Positions 1 to 7,749 of a stretch of DNA of 20,828 nt are shown piece by piece. The DNA lies in contig JBFELL010000033.1 in NCBI GenBank assembly GCA_041552135.1, forward strand, positions 1-20,828, given 5' to 3'. Origin of the DNA: SZUA-186 sp041552135. Lineage in GTDB: Bacteria > Pseudomonadota > Gammaproteobacteria > UBA9214. The position numbers and the translations under genes are program-made. Each line of letters opens with the position of its first letter. Within the stretch, counting starts at the first letter, position 1. The notes under the pieces are model-generated. The model worked only from the letters and a program-made list of their open reading frames with translations. It did no database searches and was not told the origin of the DNA.

Positions 1-171
1 CCGATCAAACCGGCTTTCAGCTGTAACCCGAAGCGACCGGCTTGAGCCGGTGGAGTATTCACCAGCATGAAGCCTCTTGCCATCTTTATCCCGATTGTTG
101 TTGACCAATATTCACGTAATCGGCTTGCAGGCCTGATTGTTTTGTTCTCAGAGATCAGAGGTTAACAGGGC
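1..171. other. Left-edge non-coding stretch
   Basis: No complete gene is visible here. A reading frame ending in TAA at 24-26 (last residues DQTGFQL) could be the tail of an upstream plus-strand gene, but eight codons cannot prove it. Ten bases later is a perfect 6-bp hairpin, ACCGGC-TTGA-GCCGGT (36-51). It has no T-run after it, so it is a poor intrinsic terminator. The rest leads to the phosphatase start at 172, with a weak purine-rich stretch (AGAGG) upstream of the ATG. Confidence 0.35.
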
Positions 172-1917
172 ATGGGCACAACAATATACAAACTCACACT
201 CGTCAAGGTGGTTTCTGCACTGGCGCTTTCGGTTATATCAATAACCGGAAACCTTGCCTGGTCAGGTACACAACCGAAACTGGTTCTGCAGATCACCGTT
301 GATGGTCTGCGTGGTGATCTGCCGGGCCGCTTTCCTGATCTCCTGGGTGAAGGCGGTTTCCGTTATTTGATGGAGCAGGGTATTCACTATACAGATGCCC
401 ATTACCAGCATGCCAATACCGAAACCATTGTTGGTCATACGTCGCTGGCAACAGGCACCGTTCCTGCGGCCCATGGTATGGTTGGCAACGTCTGGTTTGA
501 CCGTGAACTGGACCGCCTTGTGTACAATATCGAGGATCCCGAATACCACCTGCTCACCGCTGGTGCCGACGTGGATAGCAAAACCGAAATTGATCCGACC
601 CAAAAAGCGGCCAAGGTTGAAGGTCGTTCGCCGAATAATATCCTGAGCTCCACCTTCAGTGACGAAATGGCGGTGCATTTTGGCGGGCGTTCCAGGATTT
701 TTGCAGTGTCGGTGAAGGACCGTGGTGCGGTCTCGCTGGCAGGACGTGCTGGCAAGGCCTTCTGGTTTTCCAAGGCTAGCGGCGAGTTCGTCACCAGCAA
801 TTATTACTACGAGCAATATCCCGACTGGGTCAATGAGTGGAACGCACTCAAGCCGACTGCGCGCTATGTCGACAAGGCCTGGACACTGATGCATCCTCGG
901 GAGAAGTATCTGTTCGGTAATGCGGATGATCGTGAGTATGAAACCGATTTCCCCGGTTTCGGGCGAACCTTTCCGCACCATTATGGCAAACCTGATGACA
1001 GGTACTTCACCACACGCCTGACCCTTGGCCCCGCTGGTGATGAATTGACCCTGGATTTCGCCAAAGCCCTCCTGATCAACGAGCAGCTTGGTCAAGACGA
1101 CACGCCTGACTATCTCGCCATCAGTTTTTCATCCACTGATTACGTTGGCCATATTTTCGGCGCCTCCAGTCTGGAGACCGAAGACAATATAGCGCATCTA
1201 GACCATACGCTTGCGGAACTGTTTACATTCATCGATAAGGAGATTGGACTGAAAAACACCCTGATCGTTTTGTCCGCTGATCACGGCCAGCCGGAAGTGC
1301 CGGGGCATCTGCACGAGCTGGGCATCGGTAATGCTCATTACTTCGACACCAAGGCTCTGGACAAAACGCCGGCCATTACCGCCCTGAAGAAACGATTCGG
1401 CATTGGTGAGGAACTGATAGAAGCCTTTTTCCAGCCATACCTCTATCTCAATCACGACCTTATCCGGGAAAAGGGACTGGATCAGGCCGAGGTGGAGCAA
1501 GCCGTCGCTGAGGAGATGCTGAAGTTCAATGGCGTGGCATATGCGGTATCCAGTACGGCAATGCGCATGGACAATCTGCCCGACACGTTGATGACTCGCT
1601 CGATCTTGCGCAACTTCCATCCGAAGCGCTCTGGCGATATCTATCTGGTGTTCGAGCCTAATGTGTTCATTAACGACTTCGAGGGTTTGATCGTTGCCTC
1701 AACCCATGGATCGCCGTGGCGCTACGACACCTTTGTGCCGGTGATCTTTGCCGGTGCTGGCTTGCCGGCTGGGACGGTGAGTCGTTCCGTCACGCCATAC
1801 GATATAGCGCCTACACTGGCGGCTTATCTCGGTGTGAAGCCACCATCTGGTGCCATCGGCTTGCCTCTGCCGGAAGTACTGGAATGGAGTCCGATGGTCA
1901 AGGGTTCGAATCCATGA
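172..1917 (+). CDS. Secreted alkaline phosphatase superfamily (PafA/NPP-like) phosphohydrolase
   Basis: Predicted exported metal-dependent phosphomonoesterase or phosphodiesterase of the type I phosphodiesterase/nucleotide pyrophosphatase group. The 581 residues begin with a hydrophobic signal segment (about residues 8-30). The metal and catalytic motifs follow in family order: D44 in ITVDGLRGD; the likely nucleophile T85 in NTETIVGHTSLATG; D323 and H327 in SSTDYVGH; D370 and H371 in SADHGQ; and H512 in STHGSPWRYD. Spacing and length fit PafA-type alkaline phosphatases, where a threonine replaces the serine of classical PhoA. The protein would act in the periplasm, releasing phosphate from organic phosphate esters; the substrate cannot be told from sequence. 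It stands alone, with no phosphate-regulon gene beside it and no Pho box recognised. By eye its base composition is lower in GC than the genes to its right. Family confident, substrate unknown. Confidence 0.88.
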   Translation: MGTTIYKLTLVKVVSALALSVISITGNLAWSGTQPKLVLQITVDGLRGDLPGRFPDLLGEGGFRYLMEQGIHYTDAHYQHANTETIVGHTSLATGTVPAAHGMVGNVWFDRELDRLVYNIEDPEYHLLTAGADVDSKTEIDPTQKAAKVEGRSPNNILSSTFSDEMAVHFGGRSRIFAVSVKDRGAVSLAGRAGKAFWFSKASGEFVTSNYYYEQYPDWVNEWNALKPTARYVDKAWTLMHPREKYLFGNADDREYETDFPGFGRTFPHHYGKPDDRYFTTRLTLGPAGDELTLDFAKALLINEQLGQDDTPDYLAISFSSTDYVGHIFGASSLETEDNIAHLDHTLAELFTFIDKEIGLKNTLIVLSADHGQPEVPGHLHELGIGNAHYFDTKALDKTPAITALKKRFGIGEELIEAFFQPYLYLNHDLIREKGLDQAEVEQAVAEEMLKFNGVAYAVSSTAMRMDNLPDTLMTRSILRNFHPKRSGDIYLVFEPNVFINDFEGLIVASTHGSPWRYDTFVPVIFAGAGLPAGTVSRSVTPYDIAPTLAAYLGVKPPSGAIGLPLPEVLEWSPMVKGSNP

Positions 1918-2109
1918 CGAGCCGCCATAAAATTCCATAATTACCGGTAAACCAGACCTCGATCTCCGGACTGTTTCTGCGCATTCAATTTCTGAGGAAA
2001 CCCGCAGGAAATCCATGGTGCATGAAGACAAGCTGTTTTCCGGGATTTGAATGTTCGATATCAACCGGGAGCTGAATCGTCCGGAAAACACAGTCAGCTG
2101 GCTGGTGAC

Positions 2110-2700
2110 TTACCCGGGTTTGTCTGTGCGTACAACCTTCTCACCGGCCTCCACGCGTCCCTGCTCAGCCGGTTTCCCGGGAAGACTGCCAGCGTCGTCT
2201 GCCCGGCCAATTGCCGGGTACTGGCGTGCCCTGACACCGTAGCCCAGCAGGGCACCGCCGGTGGCGGACACGGCCAGGAGGCCGAGTGTCATGAACTGGG
2301 TAAACAGCAGCAGGACACCGAGGCCGGCAGTTCCCGCCATTGCCGCTCCCAGTTTCAGCGACGAGCGGCCTTGCAGGCGACGGGTTTCACGCAGGAGCTG
2401 GCGGTGGGTGTCCCTGATCTCCCTTGTCTTCTCCTTTTCCGCCTGCCGGCGCAGACGGTCACGCTGGCGGTTGAATTTTTCACTGGCCCGCACATAGGAA
2501 TGCTGGCATTCATGGCTGGCGATAGTGGAGAACCACAGCGAGGCGATTACACCGATCAGCAGGCCCAGCAAGCCGATCAGCCAGCCACTCCTGCTCAGGT
2601 CGGTGTCCTGCGCGGTCATGAGCAGTAATGCCGTCGCGCCCTGCAGCAGGAATGCGCCGACCAGGAATTTGACAAACGCCGGTAGGCGGAATGTGGTCAT
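2110..2700 (-). CDS. Hypothetical membrane protein with central charged helix
   Basis: Unrecognised 196-residue protein. The frame stays open further upstream, but the ATG at 2698-2700 is preferred: it gives a protein that starts MTTFRLPAFVKFLVGAFLL, has GAGGG about 8 bases upstream, and drops a low-complexity extension. Visible layout: hydrophobic segments at about residues 8-29 and 37-59, a highly charged Arg/Lys/Glu/Gln-rich stretch at about 65-112 that looks like a long helix or coiled coil, then a Gly/Ala/Leu-rich hydrophobic hairpin at about 118-158 and a polar tail. This suggests an inner-membrane protein with a cytoplasmic helical domain. It is divergent from the GTPase gene starting at 2931. 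No function is assigned. Confidence 0.6.
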   Translation of the reverse strand: MTTFRLPAFVKFLVGAFLLQGATALLLMTAQDTDLSRSGWLIGLLGLLIGVIASLWFSTIASHECQHSYVRASEKFNRQRDRLRRQAEKEKTREIRDTHRQLLRETRRLQGRSSLKLGAAMAGTAGLGVLLLFTQFMTLGLLAVSATGGALLGYGVRARQYPAIGRADDAGSLPGKPAEQGRVEAGEKVVRTDKPG

Positions 2701-2930
2701 CGTCTTGCCCTCGAGTGTGTTGCCGGGACTATTCTGCCACAGTGGCCGCAGAGAAATTGCACCAGCACCTGCTGCTTGCCCATATCCACTCACGGGAGAG
2801 GGGATGCCGTTGCTGATGTCACGGGTATACGTCGTGTCTGCGGTCCATTGACGGCCTGGGGGCGCATTTCCCGGCGCCTGTACTGGCCGGAGTGAATCGG
2901 GACTAACGCGGCAGGAACTCATGTATATTA
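2701..2930. other. Divergent intergenic region
   Basis: This 230-base gap separates a minus-strand gene (start 2700) from a plus-strand GTPase (start 2931), so promoters in both directions are expected. I see no convincing -35/-10 pair and no operator. An ATG at 2921 with AGGA just upstream opens a 16-codon frame that ends inside the GTPase gene; it is too short to call. Confidence 0.4.
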
Positions 2931-4454
2931 ATGGCCTGCCAATACAAAATCCTGAATGCCATGTCGCATAGCAAGACCTTCAGACTGTTGCTCGCCATGC
3001 TCGTCTTTGTCGGGATGCTGGTGCTGCTGGCGATCATGCTGAGTGCGGCACAGTTCAGCCTGTCATTGTGGCAGCAGTTACAGACTGCACCGGACTGGGT
3101 CGTGGTGCTGATTGTTGCACTTGCCAGCCTGATGCTGGGCTTCGGTGCGTGGCTCAGCTGGCGGATTTTGCGTCCCGCCAGGACCCGCCCCGGTGAGGCC
3201 GCTGAACCGCTGACCGAGGCCGGGCTGCAGGCACACCTGGAGTCCGCCGAGGCCGCGGGCATTGACGTGCAGTCCGCGCGGCATGAACTGGCGGAGCTGA
3301 AACGGCGGCGCCAGCTCGAAATCATCCACCTCGCGCTGTTTGGCGAGATCAGCAGCGGCAAGAGTTCGCTGATCAATGCCCTGTTGCCCGGTGCCCGTGT
3401 CGAGACGGACGTGATCGGCGGTACCACGACAACCATCGGGCATCACCACTGGCTGCGTGAATCCGGCGACGAGGTGGTGCTGGTCGATGTGCCCGGGCTC
3501 AACCAGGTGGAGCGCGAGTACGACCGCCGGGTCATGGACGAGGCGCAGCGGGCACATGTGGTGATCTTTGTCTGTGACGGCGACCTGACGCGCGACGAGT
3601 ACCAGGCCCTGCAACCGCTGCTGGAACTGAAAAAACCGCTGATCGTGGCATTCAACAAGCTGGATCGTTATACCCGTGACGACCGCCAACTGATCCGCCG
3701 GCACCTGACCGAGCGCTTTGCCGCCGACCTGCAGGTGACCATCGTCGGCATCGCCACCCGTCCGGTGCGACGGGTCGTCAGGGTCGGGCCGGACGGGACG
3801 GAGCACGAGGAAGAACAGGTCCTGCCACCGCAGATCGACGAGCTGCGCGCGGCCGTGCAGTCTGCGCTCGACCGCAACCTGGCATTGCTGGAGCACCTGC
3901 GGGATACGGCCGTGTTCCAGCTGACGGCGCAGAAACTGGAACAATCGAAGGCGGAACACCGGGTCAAGGCATCCGCGGACCTGGTGAAGACCTATACCCG
4001 GCGTGCCGTTGCCGGCGGACTGGCGGCGATCAGCCCCGGTACCGATATCCTGATCCAGGGTTACCTCGGCACGCAGATGGTCAAATCGCTGTGTGAGCTG
4101 TACGAGGTGCCGGTGCGCGAGATCGAGCTGCAGAAGCTGCTGAACCTGTCGCAGAAGCAGGTGCGCACAGCCCTGCCGTTGGTGCTGGCGGTGGCCGGCA
4201 ATGCCGCCAAGGCGTTCCCGGGGGTCGGTACGCTGGCCGGCGGCCTGATGCATGCCGTCGCCTACGGGCTGATCTTCGATGCCCTTGGCCGCGCCGTTGT
4301 GCGGACACTGGAGACCCGCGGCGAACTGCGGCCGGCCCCGGCAAGCCTGGCCTTCAGGGACAACCTGGTCGCCGATGTGGATTCGCAGGCCCGCAAACTG
4401 CTGCGGCTGGCACTCGATATCCGCAAGGAGCAGGGCGATAATGAAGGAAAATAA
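2931..4454 (+). CDS. Membrane-anchored DUF697 (YcjX/YcjF-like) GTPase
   Basis: Predicted inner-membrane P-loop GTPase of the Era/TrmE-like superfamily with a C-terminal DUF697 module. Two membrane segments sit at about residues 18-43 and 55-76. The G1 loop is GEISSGKSS (residues 138-146), G3 is DVPG (from D186) and G4 is NKLD (from N242). A charged linker follows, then a Gly/Ala-rich hydrophobic C-terminal domain (about 350-465) typical of DUF697 proteins. The start could instead be the ATG at 2961 (MSHSK), because neither start has a good ribosome-binding site. It lies directly upstream of a paralogue (4653-5939) with the same core and no N-terminal anchor; the two align well through and beyond G4. 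YcjX/YcjF proteins have been tied to envelope stress, but the role here is unknown. Confidence 0.85.
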   Translation: MACQYKILNAMSHSKTFRLLLAMLVFVGMLVLLAIMLSAAQFSLSLWQQLQTAPDWVVVLIVALASLMLGFGAWLSWRILRPARTRPGEAAEPLTEAGLQAHLESAEAAGIDVQSARHELAELKRRRQLEIIHLALFGEISSGKSSLINALLPGARVETDVIGGTTTTIGHHHWLRESGDEVVLVDVPGLNQVEREYDRRVMDEAQRAHVVIFVCDGDLTRDEYQALQPLLELKKPLIVAFNKLDRYTRDDRQLIRRHLTERFAADLQVTIVGIATRPVRRVVRVGPDGTEHEEEQVLPPQIDELRAAVQSALDRNLALLEHLRDTAVFQLTAQKLEQSKAEHRVKASADLVKTYTRRAVAGGLAAISPGTDILIQGYLGTQMVKSLCELYEVPVREIELQKLLNLSQKQVRTALPLVLAVAGNAAKAFPGVGTLAGGLMHAVAYGLIFDALGRAVVRTLETRGELRPAPASLAFRDNLVADVDSQARKLLRLALDIRKEQGDNEGK

Positions 4455-4458
4455 GCCG

Positions 4459-4494
4459 TACGGCAGGTCGGATCAGTACGGCAGGTCGGATCAG
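4459..4494. repeat. 18-bp perfect tandem duplication
   Basis: TACGGCAGGTCGGATCAG occurs twice in a row (4459-4476 and 4477-4494), starting five bases after the GTPase stop codon. The second copy supplies the left arm of the REP-like hairpin at 4485-4514, so this looks like slippage or duplication of a repeat arm. Confidence 0.9.
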
Positions 4495-4514
4495 GCCGCA
4501 GGCCGTAATCCGAC
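4485..4514 (+). repeat. REP-like hairpin, copy A, forward unit
   Basis: The arms GTCGGAT and ATCCGAC flank a GC-rich centre (AGGCCGCAGGCCG). The element matches the hairpins at 12645-12674 and 13273-13302 in sequence and length (30 bases each). Confidence 0.85.
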
Positions 4515-4534
4515 ATGAGTGATATCACCATGCC

Positions 4535-4560
4535 GGGTTACGCAGCAGCGCACCTGACCC
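4535..4560 (-). repeat. REP-like hairpin, copy A, reverse unit
   Basis: GGGTTACGC...GCACCTGACCC, followed by CGACC. Read on the opposite strand this is the same element as 4485-4514 (GGTCAG at one end, CGTAACCC at the other), so the two form an inverted pair 20 bases apart. Confidence 0.7.
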
Positions 4561-4652
4561 GACCTGTTGAATGTTCGATACCTCGCTCTGGATAAATGAA
4601 GAATTGCATAAAGAATATATGCGGGTAAACACAGTGGGCATACACGGACAAC

Positions 4653-5195
4653 ATGAGCACTGACAGCCATCTCGACCTGGCCCGCGACAGCCTGAAACTG
4701 CTGTTGCAGGACAAGCGGCTGCCACCCGAGGCACGCGCGGAGCTTGCCGATGATTTCGCCCAGGTGCAGGCCATGCTGGACAAGCTCGAGCATGGCCACA
4801 TCCATATCGCGGTACTGGGCCGTGTCAGTGTCGGCAAGTCCTCGGTGCTCAATGCCCTGATCGGTGAACGGCGTTTCTCCACCAGTGCCCTGCACGGCGA
4901 GACGAAGAAAAACGAGATGGCCCACTGGGACGAGCAGGAAAGCGGTTCGCTGTTCCTGATCGACACGCCGGGCATCAATGAAATCGACGGCGATGCCCGC
5001 GAACGCATGGCCCACGAGGTATCGCAGCGCTCGGACCTGGTACTGTTTGTCATCGATGGCGACATGACGGACAGCGAGTACACCGCCCTGCAGGGGCTGG
5101 CGAGGGAACACCGGCCGCTGCTGCTGGTACTGAACAAGTGCGACCGATATACGGCCGCACAGCGCGAGCAACTGCGGGCCAGCCTGCTGGCGTGA
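4653..5195 (+). CDS. N-terminal half: GTPase G domain (truncated by TGA)
   Basis: This 180-residue product would contain a complete-looking start of a P-loop GTPase: a helical lead-in, G1 GRVSVGKSS (residues 56-64), G3 DTPG (from D104) and G4 NKCD (161-164). It stops 17 residues after G4, before the strand that would supply G5 and before the DUF697 module. Unlike the upstream paralogue it has no N-terminal membrane segments. Alone it would probably fold poorly or bind nucleotide weakly (inference). It is best understood as the first half of the interrupted gene 4653-5939. Confidence 0.6.
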   Translation: MSTDSHLDLARDSLKLLLQDKRLPPEARAELADDFAQVQAMLDKLEHGHIHIAVLGRVSVGKSSVLNALIGERRFSTSALHGETKKNEMAHWDEQESGSLFLIDTPGINEIDGDARERMAHEVSQRSDLVLFVIDGDMTDSEYTALQGLAREHRPLLLVLNKCDRYTAAQREQLRASLLA

Positions 5196-5231
5196 CTCGG
5201 GGAGGTCATCCAGCCAGGCAACCTGGTCGAG

Positions 5232-5939
5232 GTGTCCGCCGACCCGGCGCCGCGTATCTACATCGAGGTCGATGCCGAAGGCCGGGAAACCGGGAAAGAG
5301 CGGGCCTCGCCCCCCGATGTCACGGCGCTGAAGGACCGCATCTGGGAAATCCTCGAGGCGGAGGGCAAGACCCTCGCTGCGCTGAACGCCAGCCTGTTTG
5401 CCGGTGACCTGAGTGACAAGGTCGGCGCGCGCGTGCTGGCCCTGCGCCGCCAGCTGGGGGAGAAGGTCATCGGCAACTACAGCCTGTTCAAGGGCGTCGC
5501 GGTGGCCATCAACCCGGTGCCGGTAGCGGACCTGGCCTCGGCGGTGGCCGTCGACGTTTCCATGGTGGCGCACCTCTCCGAGGTCTACGGCATGCCCATG
5601 ACGCGCGGCCAGTCCGGCACGCTGATCAAGACCATCAGCGGGCAGCTGCTGCTGCTGATGGGCGCCACCTGGCTGGTGCACCTGGCGTCGTCGCTGCTGA
5701 AGGCCGGCAGCGCCGGCCTGTCGACCGTGCTGACCGCCGGTGCGCAGGGTGCCGTTGCGTATTACTCGACCTACGTGGTCGGGCGTGCCGCAGAGCAGTA
5801 CCTGGCGGCCGGCTGCTCCTGGGGCGAGGGCGGCCCCAAGCGGGTGATTCGCAATATTCTCGACAGCATCGACCGCGATTCGATGCTGGCACAGGCCCGC
5901 CAGGACATCCTCGCGCGCATTGGCGGTACGCGCAGCTGA
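5232..5939 (+). CDS. C-terminal half: DUF697 domain (possible GTG restart)
   Basis: This 235-residue frame opens at a GTG (5232-5234), 36 bases after the interrupting TGA and in the same frame. It holds the rest of the G domain (RIYIEVDAEG..., then an amphipathic helical linker) and the DUF697 module with hydrophobic helices (VAVAINPVPVADLASAVAVD; LLLLMGATWLVHLASSLL; TVLTAGAQGAVAYYSTYVVG). The only purine-rich stretch upstream, GGGGAGG at 5199-5205, is 26 bases from the GTG, too far for normal initiation, so independent translation is doubtful. The segment KAGSAGLSTVLTAGAQGAVAY reappears in decayed form at 7781-7849. Confidence 0.55.
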   Translation: MSADPAPRIYIEVDAEGRETGKERASPPDVTALKDRIWEILEAEGKTLAALNASLFAGDLSDKVGARVLALRRQLGEKVIGNYSLFKGVAVAINPVPVADLASAVAVDVSMVAHLSEVYGMPMTRGQSGTLIKTISGQLLLLMGATWLVHLASSLLKAGSAGLSTVLTAGAQGAVAYYSTYVVGRAAEQYLAAGCSWGEGGPKRVIRNILDSIDRDSMLAQARQDILARIGGTRS

Positions 5940-6035
5940 TGGCCGCGTGCCGGGCGGGTACCTCCGGTGGGGTAGCACCCCCCGCCAGCCTCAGCCGGTG
6001 CGGTGCCGGAGAGCCATAGGCGGGGCCGTGTATGG

Positions 6036-6064
6036 TTGTCAAGTATATAAGAATAAGCTAATAT
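6036..6064 (+). promoter_or_regulatory. Candidate sigma-70 promoter for the BatD-like gene
   Basis: TTGTCA (6036-6041), a 17-base spacer and TAATAT (6059-6064) lie in the one clearly AT-rich patch of this part of the window (about 6035-6075). An overlapping TATAAT at 6062-6067 has a 20-base spacer and fits less well. Transcription would start near 6071, about 47 bases before the ATG at 6118. Confidence 0.5.
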
Positions 6065-6117
6065 AATTTTTATATGAGTCACCACATCGCCGGCGCGGCC
6101 TAGCGCGCCCTGTCATT

Positions 6118-7749
6118 ATGTTCAAGAAGGCCCTACCGGAAGTTCAGTCTTCGCACCGGCAGCACGGTGGCGGCAGGATGCCCCTGCGCCATAACGTCCC
6201 CGCTCTGAGCGGGTGGCCAGCGCCTGTTGTGCGATTGCTGCACCGCTTGCTGGTCATGCTGCTGATGGCCGGAACCGTGCCGGCGCTCGCCGGGGAGGGG
6301 CCTGACCCGCAGGTCAGTGTGCAGCTGAGTGAAACCCGGCCCTACGTGCAGCAGACGGTGATCCTGAGACTTCGTGTCAGCCACAGTACGGCGGTCACCA
6401 GGCTGGACGTCGAACCGGTTCAGGCCCGGGACTTCATCCTGGAAGAGCTGACCGGTCCACCGCAAACGACACGCCAGTCCGGGCCGCAGCAAATGACGAG
6501 CGACTTTGTCTATGCCCTGACCCCGTTGACCAGCGGGACGCTCGACCTGCCGCCCCTGCAGGTGCACGTCGCGCAGGACGGCACCGCCACGGACGGTGCA
6601 CAGGCCGTGCCACAGGTGCTTAGTCCCGGCAGCGAGCCGCCTGGTCTCGAGGTGCAGGCGTTGCCCCGGGATACTGATGCACAACTGCCGCTGTACGCGC
6701 TCGAGGTCGCTTTGCGGTTCGACCCGCGCCAGCGTCTGCAGGTCGGGCAGCCCTTCGAGGTCAGCATCGTGCAGCAGGCCGCCGGCGCGGCCGGGGAGCG
6801 CCTGAGCGATGCGACGGCCCTGTTGAAGCATCCCGATTTCCGCCTCTATCCAGGCCAGAGCCGCACATCCAGCCGGTTGTCGCGCAACGGCCAGCGGCTG
6901 CAGGGGCAGCGCATCGACACCCTGACCCTGGTGCCGCTGCGCGACGGTCAGCTGCAGCTGCCAGCCATCACGCTGCCCTGGTGGGATGTCACCCGCGGCA
7001 CGGCGGCACAGGCCAGCTGGCCGGAAATGCCGGTGCAGGTGCGGCCCGAGCCGGGCAGTGTTGCGGCACAGCCGACGGTGTCGCCGCCCGGCCCTGGCTC
7101 CGGGGTGGCGCTATGGCAGGTCATCATCGGCACGGTGCTCGCCTTTGCGGCGGGCTGGTGGTTACGCGGCCGGCGTGGCGAGACGGCGGCTGGTGGCCGG
7201 CAGCCGCGCTGGAGCGGTCTGCTGCATGGTCTGCGACGGCGGTTCGTGGCGGCCTGGCAGCGCCGCCCGGTGCGCCAGCGCAGTTCGTCGGGCCGTGCGG
7301 GACGGCGGGCAACGGGTGGCATGCCCGGGATGGCGTTGCGTCGACCGATAACGGCCGTCGGCCGGTTCGCCGCGCAGCTGCCCAAGCCGCTGGTGCCCTG
7401 GCTTGAAACGGCCCGTCTCAGAAAGCATGTCGAGGAGGCCACCGATGTCGCGGCCCTGCGGCAATGCCTGCTGGCCTGGGGCAGCGAGGTGCTCGGCCTG
7501 CCGACCCACACGCCCCTGATGGAACTGGGCCGGACCCTGGTGAAGGCCTACCCGCAGGTGGATGGCGCACGCCTGTCTCGCCTGCTGGCGGAACTGGACG
7601 CCTCGCTTTACGGCGCCGCCCTGGCACCGAACCTCGGGGTGTGGAAACAGGCCTTCGGGGATGAACTCGGCCATGTGGGCATGCACAAGCCCTTCCGTGT
7701 TTCCCCGCAGCGCCACCACCAGGGGCTGCCAGTGCTCAACCCGGGCTGA
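6118..7749 (+). CDS. BatD-like exported protein, membrane anchored
   Basis: Predicted 543-residue protein resembling BatD (oxygen-tolerance family): an exported beta-rich region with a C-terminal anchor. A signal segment (LLVMLLMAGTVPALAGEG) lies near residues 43-60, so the true start may be the ATG at 6178 or the GTG at 6229 rather than the ATG at 6118; none has a strong ribosome-binding site. After it come BatD-like beta sandwich features: VSVQLSETRPYVQQTVILRLRV, a FILEEL segment, and DFVYALTPLTSGTLDLPPLQV. A second similar module covers about 190-300. One membrane helix (about 330-349) precedes an Arg-rich cytoplasmic part and a helical tail. BatD normally sits with BatA/B/C and a MoxR ATPase; none is here, so it is an orphan, and DUF697 GTPases are its neighbours. 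Family assignment good, function unknown. Confidence 0.75.
   Translation: MFKKALPEVQSSHRQHGGGRMPLRHNVPALSGWPAPVVRLLHRLLVMLLMAGTVPALAGEGPDPQVSVQLSETRPYVQQTVILRLRVSHSTAVTRLDVEPVQARDFILEELTGPPQTTRQSGPQQMTSDFVYALTPLTSGTLDLPPLQVHVAQDGTATDGAQAVPQVLSPGSEPPGLEVQALPRDTDAQLPLYALEVALRFDPRQRLQVGQPFEVSIVQQAAGAAGERLSDATALLKHPDFRLYPGQSRTSSRLSRNGQRLQGQRIDTLTLVPLRDGQLQLPAITLPWWDVTRGTAAQASWPEMPVQVRPEPGSVAAQPTVSPPGPGSGVALWQVIIGTVLAFAAGWWLRGRRGETAAGGRQPRWSGLLHGLRRRFVAAWQRRPVRQRSSSGRAGRRATGGMPGMALRRPITAVGRFAAQLPKPLVPWLETARLRKHVEEATDVAALRQCLLAWGSEVLGLPTHTPLMELGRTLVKAYPQVDGARLSRLLAELDASLYGAALAPNLGVWKQAFGDELGHVGMHKPFRVSPQRHHQGLPVLNPG

Larger units (their letters stand above)
4455..4652. other. Repeat-filled gap between paralogous GTPases
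   Basis: The 198 bases between the two GTPase genes hold an 18-bp tandem duplication and two REP-like hairpins in opposite orientation, listed separately, then an AT-richer stretch (4565-4640) before the ATG at 4653. No gene is seen. The only hint of a ribosome-binding site for the 4653 start is a GGA five bases upstream. Confidence 0.5.
4653..5939 (+). pseudogene. DUF697 GTPase gene interrupted by an in-frame TGA
   Basis: One 429-codon gene can be read from 4653 to 5939 in a single frame except for TGA at 5193-5195 (codon 181). The N-terminal part carries the G domain and the C-terminal part the DUF697 domain. The reading frame is unchanged across the stop, and the sequence after it aligns with the intact upstream paralogue (2931-4454): LTERFAADLQ there matches LLA*LGEVIQ here, so the stop replaces an arginine, as a single C-to-T change of CGA would produce. 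Either this is a recent nonsense mutation or sequencing error, or the halves are made separately. Selenocysteine is unlikely: the short hairpin after the stop (CCAGG-CAA-CCTGG, 5214-5226) has no bSECIS-like loop and the paralogue has arginine. Confidence 0.75.

Noticed and set aside
3078..4253. Minus-strand ORF of 391 codons inside the first GTPase
   Set aside because: Antisense shadow of a gene with G1, G3 and G4 motifs on the plus strand.
2047..4580. 14-base repeat TTGAATGTTCGATA at 2047-2060 and 4567-4580
   Set aside because: A 14-mer shared once in about 20 kb is expected by chance, and the flanks do not match.
5193..5226. Selenocysteine insertion at the TGA
   Set aside because: The hairpin after the TGA has a three-base CAA loop and does not resemble a bacterial SECIS. 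The paralogue has arginine, and no selenoprotein family fits.
4491..5978. Long minus-strand ORF of 495 codons antisense to the second GTPase
   Set aside because: Low-complexity His/Gln/Arg-rich translation typical of the antisense frame in GC-rich genes. The plus strand has clear GTPase motifs.
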